From: Mycogone perniciosa
Taxonomy: Eukaryota; Ascomycota; Sordariomycetes; Hypocreales; Hypocreaceae
NCBI GenBank assembly: GCA_025331125.1
Contig: JAOALB010000032.1
Location: forward strand, 310,001 to 374,000
DNA length: 64,000 bases
Reading direction: 5' to 3'
Of the stretch, positions 37,151-45,774 are shown piece by piece. Every line of letters begins with the position of its first letter. Positions within the stretch are counted from its first letter, which is position 1. A program made the translations under genes and the position numbers. The notes below the pieces were generated by a model. It saw only the letters and a list, made by a program, of their open reading frames with translations. It was not told the origin of the DNA and did no database searches.

Positions 37151-39016
37151 ATGAGGGAAGTCAACTTCAGCATCCCCAATGTCAATAAGGCGTCTGTGGG
37201 AATCACCACAGCCCTCTACGATCGCCGAGCGCTCGATTGTACCTCGACTTTGCCTTTGATCAATTCGCTCAACCATCTCGCATACCTGACTACTTCATCG
37301 GCCCGTATTCGCGACATCCTCACTGTAGATGGAGGAATCGAGCGCTTGGTCTGCATCCTAAAACAGGGGCGGAGCAAAGATATGATGGGCATGTGGAAGT
37401 GGAATTTAGCTTTTCAGTGTGTTGTCAACATCGGCGTTCGAGGAACCGAAAATGTGCGGACCAGAGTCGTCGAAGCCGACATGGTCCCTGTCATTGCCAC
37501 AATTCTCGACAACTATATCAAGGTCATCGATAAGTGTCGCGAAAAGGCCGACGAAGTCAAGCAGAAACAGATTCAAGACCACCACCATCGTCATAAGAGC
37601 CATGATCATCGAAATACATCCAAGGCCTCCTCTCCCTCCTTTGCCAACAGATCCACGTTTGTTGACCCGGACCAGAGATCTTTTCGAAGGCAGGGGCCAC
37701 CATCTTCAATCGATATTTCAGCTACCTCTGCTGGACCATCTACTGCTGCCCTCCGACAGAGTAACGAAACATCTGTTACTCATTCACACCACAACACTTC
37801 AGACCGACTAGCCGTGACACCGAATCGCCAGCGCCACAGTTTCCAGGGAACTGACAGACGACATGCTACTGCCTCTGCTCCCAGGCAGCATATACAACCT
37901 CTTGCCACCGCTGTTCCAACCATGGAAACAGTTGACAGTTTCGTGCGCACAGTGCGTGACGTGGACCGTTTGTCTTCCATGGCTCCATTTAGTACCTCCG
38001 ACGGGGTATCCCAACCCAATTCACCCACAACGCCTCTTCCGCCCCCTCAACTGCGCTCCCCGACGGTTCGACCGGCTATGACCCTAGACGCGGCTACTCG
38101 GTCGCGCAGACGACCGTCTATCAGGCACCAAAACTCCACTGCCGAGTCGGACGATCTCAACGGAGACAGTATGCCATCTGATGAGTCCCCAGATGCCGAG
38201 ATGGCAGACACTGCCGAAATACAATCGGCTGTTGGGATTCAGGATATTACTATGGACGATGGCCAAAGCATTTTGGCCGGCGATTCCCTGGATCTGACAA
38301 CCACAGCAGTATCTGAAACTCAAGACGCCGGGGCCTTCAACATCGCACACCGCGCCACCATTGATGGAAGCATTAGGAACAATGTGACTCCTGCGCCTGT
38401 GCCACCGATCGGCTTATCCCCAAACCGCCCAGCGCTGGTTACCCCACCACAACCACCCGCTCCAAATGCCGCTGTAACTCGCTACCTTCTCGATCGTCAC
38501 TTTGTTCCAAACCCGCAACTACTCGCTGCAATGCCTCGTGAAGAGGATGTCCTAATGTCGCTACAGCTTTTAGCATACGTCTCCAAATACTGCGGTTTAC
38601 GTTCATATTTCCAAAAGAGCCATCTGGTCCCGAAGCTCACTATAGGCAAAGACCTAGCACTTCTCGATGGTCAGGAAGACGATGCGCTTGAGACGGATGA
38701 TACGGATGAGAGCGATGAGGAATATCTGCTTGAGAACGACTTCAATCTCTTCCCATTAGTTGAAAAGTTCACAGTTAGGTATCACAGTACCGACATGCAA
38801 TACTGGGCTGGTGTTGTCATGCGAAATTTGTGCCGGAAAGATGATACCCGTGGAGGGATTCGACAATGCGCCTATTATCAATGTGGAAAATGGGAGGAAT
38901 TTACGCGCCAATTCGCCAAATGCCGTCGATGCCGCCGGACCAAATATTGCAGTAAGGAATGCCAGAAGAGTGCCTGGGCTTTCCATCGCCATTGGTGTGT
39001 TGCCGCCTCACAATGA
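37151..39016 (+). CDS. samB: MYND-finger morphogenesis protein SamB/Mub1 (621 aa)
   Basis: Regulator of cell-type and septation patterning in Aspergillus; the yeast homologue Mub1 partners the ubiquitin ligase Ubr2 in Rpn4 turnover. Single exon. The frame is open further upstream, but the ATG at 37151 gives MREVNFSIPNVNKASVGITT, the conserved start. An N-terminal helical, armadillo-like part (ALDCTSTLPLINSLNHLAYL; MWKWNLAFQCVVNIGVRGTE; VVEADMVPVIATILDNY) is followed by a long His/Ser/Thr-rich disordered region. A second conserved block (VLMSLQLLAYVSKYCGLRSY) precedes the MYND zinc finger at about 573-617, with the Cys/His ligands CAYYQCGKW, CRRCRRTKYCSKECQ and HRHWC. All expected ligands appear present. 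Confidence 0.93.
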   Translation: MREVNFSIPNVNKASVGITTALYDRRALDCTSTLPLINSLNHLAYLTTSSARIRDILTVDGGIERLVCILKQGRSKDMMGMWKWNLAFQCVVNIGVRGTENVRTRVVEADMVPVIATILDNYIKVIDKCREKADEVKQKQIQDHHHRHKSHDHRNTSKASSPSFANRSTFVDPDQRSFRRQGPPSSIDISATSAGPSTAALRQSNETSVTHSHHNTSDRLAVTPNRQRHSFQGTDRRHATASAPRQHIQPLATAVPTMETVDSFVRTVRDVDRLSSMAPFSTSDGVSQPNSPTTPLPPPQLRSPTVRPAMTLDAATRSRRRPSIRHQNSTAESDDLNGDSMPSDESPDAEMADTAEIQSAVGIQDITMDDGQSILAGDSLDLTTTAVSETQDAGAFNIAHRATIDGSIRNNVTPAPVPPIGLSPNRPALVTPPQPPAPNAAVTRYLLDRHFVPNPQLLAAMPREEDVLMSLQLLAYVSKYCGLRSYFQKSHLVPKLTIGKDLALLDGQEDDALETDDTDESDEEYLLENDFNLFPLVEKFTVRYHSTDMQYWAGVVMRNLCRKDDTRGGIRQCAYYQCGKWEEFTRQFAKCRRCRRTKYCSKECQKSAWAFHRHWCVAASQ

Positions 39017-40000
39017 GCCACCGGTGACCATAGTGATATGGGGTGTTAGGCTCAATCGGTTTTGAAGTATAACGTTTGATTTCACCATTGGAAGGTTGCG
39101 ACTGCATTGCACAGCAAAGCGTTTTATCAGCGCACGGCATCTTCTCTCGATACCACAGTTTTTATGGCGTATGCGGTCCAATATGGGAAGTTTAATGGGG
39201 CTTTCCTGGAGTCTTTTTCGGTCTGACTTTGGTTTTTCTTCTATGCAACTTCATCTTAGTTTGCAATGCACATGGGCGCTCACCTCATCATACACTCTAC
39301 CATTGCATCGGGGCGATGACCATCCCGATATATACGATGTATGTGCATGTATATATCTACGTATCAATGTAAGTGCATAGATATATGTGCATTTACCTCT
39401 TCCTCGAGTTTGTTTACCGATGCTTCATTGAGTTGGCCACACGTTCAAAATCAACAAAGGGATACCGAGAAAGCATCTTCAGCCGTCGTTTTACGATAAT
39501 TCGGCGAGTGTACCAAGGAACTAGCAGCAAGGACAAATGGTCTTTTTTTTTCTCTTTTTTTTTCTCGGCAACATCCAACGAGTCTCCAAAGGTGACCTGA
39601 TAATCCAGCATCACAACCTACTCGGGTATCGATAAAAGGAAGGAAATGAGATAAGGACGCTACAAATGAACTTCGAAGGAACTTTCCAAGGGACTTGATG
39701 AGGGCCCGTCGTGGCTAATGACAGAGAAGTAGCGTAGGATACTATTCGGAATCATTTACGCATTCCTTGGGTTCATAGATGAATAGGATCAACGATATCA
39801 TGCGACTTGAGTTTGCCGAATGTGTCTGATTAGGAGTGCTTGGCTCGGAAGAGAATCGGCAATATGCCGTTAAAATAGGTACATAACACGTGTGATTATA
39901 CGACGGGATTTGATCCAAACCCATTGAACTGTAATTTGACGCCTAAACCCATGCCTATAAAAGCTAATAAGCTGATGCACGCTATACATCTTCTCGTGGA
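39017..40000. other. Intergenic, convergent 3' ends
   Basis: 1 kb between samB (+) and EBP2 (-). It has T-rich tracts at 39541-39565 and TATATATG-like words near 39350 that could serve 3'-end formation; no gene was recognised. Confidence 0.55.
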
Positions 40001-41334
40001 CTATTTAGAGGCCAGGGTCTTTCTCCTATTCTTGCCCGGCCTTGACGATTTACTACCCTTCGGCTTTGCACCTGCCTTCATCTTCTTGGTATTGAAGCTC
40101 GACAGGTCACCAGAACTGATGGCATCCCCAGACTTGGCATGGCGTTTCTTGCCGCCAAAGCCGTACTTCTCATTCTTCTTCTGACGCTTGGGGTTCGCTG
40201 TGTGAGATCCAGGTTGTCCCCGACTGGGACCAGAGCGCTGAGAATGCTTAGCAATCTCGCTATCCACGCCCACATCAAAAAGATCAGCTTCGTTCGTTCC
40301 GAGATCACCGCTTGATTCCTGGCGTTCTAGAGAATTATAGCTGATTAGTATAAGAGAAGCATGTGTGTCATGTGGGGAACTCACTTCTCTTGAGAGTCTT
40401 AATCTTCTCCAGCGTTTCACGCTTGGCCTTTTGTCGTTCCTGAAGCTTGGCAACCTGAACCTGCTTTCCAAATTTCTTCAAGTCTCGCAGCTTACGAGCC
40501 TCGGCCGCAGCCTTTTTGTTGGACGCTTCCTCAACCAACTTTGCCTTCACCTTCTCCATATGGGCATCCTCTTTGACCATCTCCGCAAAGTAATCTTTGG
40601 GGCGAGAGAATGGGACGCCTTCAGAAATAAGTCTAGCTCTCCCCTGGCGCGCGGCTTCTAGGCATTGGGAGTAAAAGGCAAGTTCTCGTTGAAGGTCGTC
40701 TGAGACATCAGGGATGGATTCGGCGGTTTCCACAGAAGCAACAATGGATTGGTGAGATACAAAGGAGACGCTCTTGTCTGTTTGAATAGATATGCGATCA
40801 AGGGCCGCGAGAAGAGCAGACGTGTTGTTGATGGTGAGCCTTGTGTGAGGGACTAGATCTTCTTTTTCATCCTCGTCGAGGTCTTCAAGGTCCGAGATAG
40901 GAATGTCCTCCTCATCTTCGTCTTCGTCTTCGTCATCCTCAGCTCCGTCAGCATCAGGCTTTGACTTCTGTCTTGACTTTCGCGGGATTCGGTCCTCAAG
41001 TTCAATCGAGGACTCGGAGGTATCGCTCTCATCAATGGCGTCGAGATTCATCTGCAAGACCAGTTACTTAGCTGCAGAGCAACCAATTGATAGCAAAAGT
41101 TAGATTGGGTACCTCTTCGTCCTCTTCTTCCTCGTCATCGTCGCCCTCGGTAACCTCGTTCTCCTCGTCTAGGTCTTTCTCATCATCGGAATCGAGCTCT
41201 TGTTCAGCTGCCCCGCCAAGTTGTGCCTGCTTGCGCTTGAGGGCTTCTTTGTGCTTTTTCTGCTGCTTCAATTTCTTGAAATCCACACCCTTCTCGGCGG
41301 CCAGGGCCAGGCGCAACTTGCTCTTCGTGACCAT
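40001..41334 (-). CDS. EBP2: rRNA-processing protein Ebp2 (404 aa)
   Basis: Nucleolar 60S assembly factor needed for 27S pre-rRNA processing. Exons: 41334..41113, 41051..40385, 40326..40001. The start at 41334 gives MVTKSKLRLALAAEKGVDFK. Long Asp/Glu runs follow, then the Ebp2 domain: PHTRLTINNTSALLAALDRI, ERELAFYSQCLEAARQGR-type helix, FSRPKDYFAEMVKEDAHMEK, VEEASNKKAAAEARKLRDLKKFGKQVQ and, after intron 2, the basic tail with PKRQKKNEKYGFGGKKRHAK ending RRKTLASK. Each conserved block lies in the expected order. The acidic stretch is encoded by GAA/GAC repeats, which explains long antisense serine ORFs on the other strand. Confidence 0.94.
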
Positions 41335-42477
41335 TTTCTTTCCCGACCGTTGTTTTTCGTGTATGGATATGCTTGACAAAACCAGTTCTCTTAGGTAGTA
41401 CTAGACAGCATAAACATGCGCAGCACTGCTTTTTTCTGCGGATTAGAAAAATCTCCAGGATTTTGCCGGGCTAGTTTCTCACCGCTTTCCGAATTCAAAT
41501 ACGGGTAGGGGGTACGTATTTATGATGGCGACTTAAGTACCTATACACCATATGTTGGTAAAGGAATATGATACTGTACCGAGGGATAGATATCTAGTAC
41601 GAAAACTCTAACTACGATCTTGGGATCTGTATGCAGCGTAAATGCAGGCACAGCGCGGGATGCAAATCCACTTCACCCAAACTCAAGGCCCATCATAACA
41701 ACCAGTGGGTACGTATTAATACTTAGTACTAATACTACATTTAATGTTCTGATTTTATATCTTGACTTTTGTCCGTGATGATGTCGGTTCTATCAATACT
41801 CAGGAGTCTGCTATAACACACACTCTATGTGACTATGCTCGCGTACAGTTATTGTTTCAATTCTCACGACTCCTGGTCTGAGATATACTCAAATCAAAAG
41901 TTCTCACGATCGCCCCTTACACACTGTCAAGGATCAATGTACAGGTACGAAGTAGTACTACCAGATACTCATTATCGGGGGACTCAAGTCGGGATGCCTG
42001 TGCAATTGGTATTTCATTGCCTACTAAGGTACGGAGTACTGGGATCAGGTTACTCCAAGCCCTGGTCGAGTGCTTCATCGTTTTAAGCTTAATGTGACCA
42101 GGCGAATCATTCAACTTCAAGAAAACGCCACTACTGTGTGGCATAAACACATTTGCTTCCAGTGGCTTGAATTAAGAAGAGAAGGAAGTAAAGTACATGC
42201 TAAGAAAAATACATGCCAAAGTTGCCATTTCCCCACCAAAGCTTCGTCCATCACAATGTCCTCTCCTCCTTTGCCACCTCATCGAGCAAATGGCTGGGTT
42301 GGTCGGATGAAATAGCCATTTCTCCCACATCGTTGTGGGATCAAGAGCCTGGTGATTAAATGTATTTGTAACAAGCCACTGGAAGATTTCGAGTCGTCAT
42401 CCATGCATTGCTTCGTAGGAATGGGGGTTCAGTGAGACGTGATGATATCCCCTCGAGTTGTGTTCGTAAGAGCCCGT
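41335..42477. other. Intergenic region between EBP2 and the small CaaX-peptide gene
   Basis: Holds the EBP2 promoter on its left and the 3' flank of the small minus-strand gene on its right. There is an exact dispersed motif at 42030. No other gene was recognised. Confidence 0.5.
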
Positions 42478-42609
42478 TTACATGACGGTGCAGCCAAGGT
42501 AGCCACTGTACTTCTTATCGTCCTGGGGCTTGGCCATGACAGTGCAGCCAAGATAGCCGCTGTACTTGCCATCAGTCTGGGGCTTGCTGGTGGTCTGGAG
42601 CTTGGCCAT
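42478..42609 (-). CDS. 43-aa repeat peptide ending in a CaaX box, possible a-factor-type pheromone precursor
   Basis: Single small ORF from ATG 42609 to TAA 42478. It begins MAKLQTTSKPQTDG, then KYSGYLGCTVM, then AKPQDDK, then KYSGYLGCTVM and stop. The C-terminal CTVM fits a farnesyltransferase CaaX box (X = Met). The two 11-codon copies differ at three bases, all synonymous third positions (AGC/AGT, TAT/TAC, ACT/ACC), which argues that the protein is under selection. Codons are mostly the C- or G-ending ones of highly expressed fungal genes. Upstream on the minus strand are a CA-rich leader (42695-42719) and TATAAG (42756-42761). There is no signal peptide, as for a-factor precursors, which leave by an ABC transporter. 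Short CaaX pheromones such as Neurospora mfa-1 (ending CVVM) are the closest pattern I know. Another prenylated peptide is possible. Confidence 0.6.
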   Translation of the reverse strand: MAKLQTTSKPQTDGKYSGYLGCTVMAKPQDDKKYSGYLGCTVM

Positions 42610-42755
42610 CTTGAATAGTGGTGAAGCGACAACGAAGTGCTGTGGTGAATGTTGGAGTGGATGTGTGATTTTGATAGAGAGGATGCGATTGCTTGCTGGT
42701 GGTGGTTGTTGTTGTTGTGATGATTGAAGCTTTTGTCAGGGAGGAATATGCCTTT

Positions 42756-42761
42756 CTTATA
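42756..42761 (-). promoter_or_regulatory. TATA-like box of the CaaX-peptide gene
   Basis: TATAAG on the minus strand, about 150 nt upstream of the ATG at 42609. Between them lies a CA-rich leader (CACAACAACAACAACCACC), typical of strongly expressed fungal genes. Confidence 0.45.
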
Positions 42762-43067
42762 CTCGGGCAGCTGTCGACAAACTCCCAAGTATTTTGCTCC
42801 AAGGCTCTTTCATGGGATCCCGAGCTTGTGCCTAGATGTTTATTTTAGCATTGTTTTCTACTATTGTCCTGAGATAGTCAACTGAGGAGACTCGTCATTG
42901 GGTTATGCAACAACTCTCAGTCACCCACACAATACTTCTGGGGATCTTTCTGGGGGAATCGATGTGTGGGGGAGATAACATTGGTCTTTTGTGCATTGAG
43001 CAGCCGCTTGCTATTGAATTGCCTTTCTCTAGTGCACGTTCATGATGGTGTGGTGTTGAGGAGGCTT

Positions 43068-43095
43068 CTTAGTATTGTTCGCTTAGTATTGTTCG
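43068..43095. repeat. Perfect 14-bp tandem duplication
   Basis: CTTAGTATTGTTCG occurs twice with no spacer, in the region upstream of the CaaX-peptide gene. Confidence 0.8.
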
Positions 43096-44501
43096 ACACC
43101 TCCTAGCTACGCTTAGATCAATGTTGGGTTCTAGCACCGGCTGAACGATGATGGATCCATTCTTCTACCCCTTTGATAATGATACCACGAAACACGACTA
43201 GTGTTACTAGTACTACAATGCCATCGGAATTTCGTTTGCTAGCTTTCCTACGACCCACTAACTCCCGAAATTGAGAGTCAAGGCGGAGTCCTCGTGGTAA
43301 CTATGCTTCGCATGATGCAAGGCTCTACCACAGCCGGATGTTCTTTGTTTCCATTGATATCCTTCTAACAATAGCAAGGTTTCACATGTAATTAGTTGAT
43401 AGTGGCGTCTCGTAGCAGTCATGTGCAGTTAGACAGGATCAGCGGGGGGCATTCGACCTTCGGTCGTGCGCTTACTTGGTCTCTCCAAGCTTGTCAACTT
43501 GTTGTAACATCAACCTCCTGGTTAGCTTACATGTCGCATTGGTATCTAGGCTATATGAGGGCAACGTCATTTTAACAAAGGTGGGAAGACAGCATCTGGT
43601 TCATTGTTCCTTGTTATTGGTGATTGAGACGCATTTATCACCTGGGCGGAAAACATGTGTTGCTCTCGGAACCTTTCTCTCTTGCTTTACCATGTTTTCT
43701 GATGTCTACTCGTATTCGATGCTTCGTTACTAGGCAGTTTGATCTCTATATTTGGAATTCATCGCTAACCAAGCGCCTCGTGTGGGACAAGAGTGCAAAC
43801 CCTACAACAATACGGGGAAGCATTGCGCTTTTCGGAATTCCATCTACCAGCCAGGTAAATAAGGCGGGCACGGATCGAAGATGCCTCTCTTGGGTGCACG
43901 ATAAATGAGTCCATCAGGAATCATTGCCAGCTATGCCACACCTATAATAACTATAGTAGCGCCTCGTCTCGATACACATGGGATTTCATCTCTGCAGCGA
44001 AGTCTCATCATATTGTACAGGGTAAGAGTGTTGTAAGACAACATGCCATCTTTAAACGGTAGAACCAGGTAGACACCATAAGGTATCAGTATATATATCG
44101 TAGAATGTTGATAACATAGCGCATTATGATGGATTTTTACGACATTTAACTTGCCCTTTTACTAACGGAAGGGAATACTGTTGGCCTCCTCCTTACTAAG
44201 GTACCTCGGAATTATTGCGCTGTGGGTCCTTTTTGTGCTAATTCTCCGCCTGGTCAGGAAACGCAAACCTTCGCCACGCCAAAACGCAAAAACGAAAGCA
44301 TCCATTGAATCGTGCATTACCCTGTCCGGGCTGACAGGCTGAGAGAACTAAGAAATCTGTTACTGTTATCACAGGCACGGCTGCTTTACTATAAAGAAAA
44401 TCCACAATTGGCGCCAAGCCTAACGAAAGAGAAGACGGCAGATTTGATACGAAAAACAAGCAAGTTACCCTCGACTCCGCAAGCCCGTCGACCGGCTCAC
44501 A

Positions 44502-45464
44502 ATGCCTCACAAACATAAGCGCAAGAGGGCCAATGATGACACAGAGTATGTATATACGTGTGCTTCATCTGGACTCTGTACCAATGCTTACACACTTCAC
44601 AGGTTTGATCTGCCACCAACCGAAACAGCACGCCCGCTACCCGTAGGGACAACGAAGCAACACGGTGCAATTCCGGGGTCGCAGTCAACAAAACAACGAC
44701 GCAAAGGGTCTGCAAAGAACGATGATGCACCTCGGGCTTTCAAGCGACTCATGGCTGCCGCTCAGGGGAAGAAGTTCAAGTCGGGTCTTGACGATGGAAC
44801 TAGGAACAGAGTCGCGAAGGGTGAGCCTACCACAGAGACTCTGCGCATCCGTCCCGGAGAAGATCTCAGGTCCTTTGCCTCGCGCGTAGACGCTGCTCTA
44901 CCTGTCTCAGGGCTCGCGAAGAAGATGGCAGTGACAAAAGATGGTAAGGATATACTGGGATTGAAGGTGCATCGCACACGCAAAGAGCGCAAAATGCACA
45001 AGCTTTACGATCAATGGCGGGCGGAGGAACGCAAGATTCAAGAGAAGAAGGAGGAAGAGCTGGAATTGGTTGCTGAACGAGACCTGGAGAATGATGCCGC
45101 TGGTATCCTTTCTTCCTCGGCTTTCGCCGACGAAAATGTCGATCAGGCATCTGGAAGAAGGAAAAGAAACAAGTCGCGCCGAGGAAATACTAGTGTTGAC
45201 GAAGATCCTTGGCTTGAGTTGAAGCGACGAAGGACCGAAGCCAAGGTTGGTCTTCACGACGTGGCTCTTGCCCCACCGGAGCTTCACAAGAAGACAACCA
45301 AACTACTCAAAGTGAGAGGTGCAGCTGTTGATGTCGATAACGTTCCTAGATCGGCGGGCAGTTTGCGTCGCCGCGAGGAGTTGCAGGTGACCAGAAATGA
45401 TGTGCTGGAAGCATATAGGAAGATACGGGAACACGAGCAATCTAAACTAGATTCGCAGAGGTAA
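44502..45464 (+). CDS. CCDC137-like basic nuclear protein (301 aa)
   Basis: Exons 44502..44545 and 44603..45464; the junction reads RANDDTEFDLPPTETARPLP. The protein is very rich in Lys, Arg and Glu with a central coiled coil (HKLYDQWRAEERKIQEKKEE). Ordered short blocks match the animal CCDC137 pattern: DDAPRAFKRLM, GEDLRSFASRVDAAL, LHDVALAPPELHKK and a C-terminal SLRRREELQVTRNDVLEAYR helix. CCDC137 is a nucleolar and chromosome-periphery protein. Here nucleolar location and a ribosome-related role are inference from composition and homology pattern. The first intron runs in frame and without a stop in this frame, so it can be mistaken for coding sequence. Confidence 0.65.
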   Translation: MPHKHKRKRANDDTEYVYTCASSGLCTNAYTLHRFDLPPTETARPLPVGTTKQHGAIPGSQSTKQRRKGSAKNDDAPRAFKRLMAAAQGKKFKSGLDDGTRNRVAKGEPTTETLRIRPGEDLRSFASRVDAALPVSGLAKKMAVTKDGKDILGLKVHRTRKERKMHKLYDQWRAEERKIQEKKEEELELVAERDLENDAAGILSSSAFADENVDQASGRRKRNKSRRGNTSVDEDPWLELKRRRTEAKVGLHDVALAPPELHKKTTKLLKVRGAAVDVDNVPRSAGSLRRREELQVTRNDVLEAYRKIREHEQSKLDSQR

Positions 45465-45774
45465 ATAGAAATCGACTGGTGGATGAATTACTAGTCAATT
45501 ACTAGTAGTAATACGAACATAATACCTACCGACCTATCTTGAGATACCCCATCAACCCATGATTCCTGTATACGGAAAGTCTGTCAATGATTATGTCAGC
45601 AGAGTTAGTGCCTTACCTAATCAGATCGTGAAATAGCTGAAAAACTCGATTTTAGTCGCCTTCATGTGCCGTTGGTCGCCAGTTCAATCCGCCCGCATGA
45701 AGAATCCATTTATCCAGTTTCTCAATTTTTAGTCCCCGATCTACCATGAAAGGATTGGCTCACAGGTTATCACC
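45465..45774. other. Short intergenic region, tandem genes
   Basis: 310 bp between two plus-strand genes. It must hold the terminator of the first and the promoter of TFC3. No clear TATA box is seen. Confidence 0.5.

Larger units (their letters stand above)
42610..44501. other. Intergenic, upstream of two divergent genes
   Basis: 1.9 kb holding the promoter of the CaaX-peptide gene (-) and that of the CCDC137-like gene (+). It contains a perfect 14-bp tandem duplication (43068-43095) and a small hairpin CGACC-TTC-GGTCG (43454-43466). ORFs are short and unconvincing. Confidence 0.5.

Noticed and set aside
40903..41398. Serine-rich ORFs opposite EBP2
   Set aside because: They are shadows of the GAA/GAC codons of the EBP2 acidic region.
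42429..42788. 119-codon minus-strand ORF overlapping the CaaX peptide in another frame
   Set aside because: It lacks a motif, and base differences between the internal repeats change its amino acids, while in the 43-codon frame all are synonymous.
43454..43466. CGACC-TTC-GGTCG hairpin as a possible RNA element or terminator
   Set aside because: Only five base pairs and no U-tract; not distinguishable from chance.
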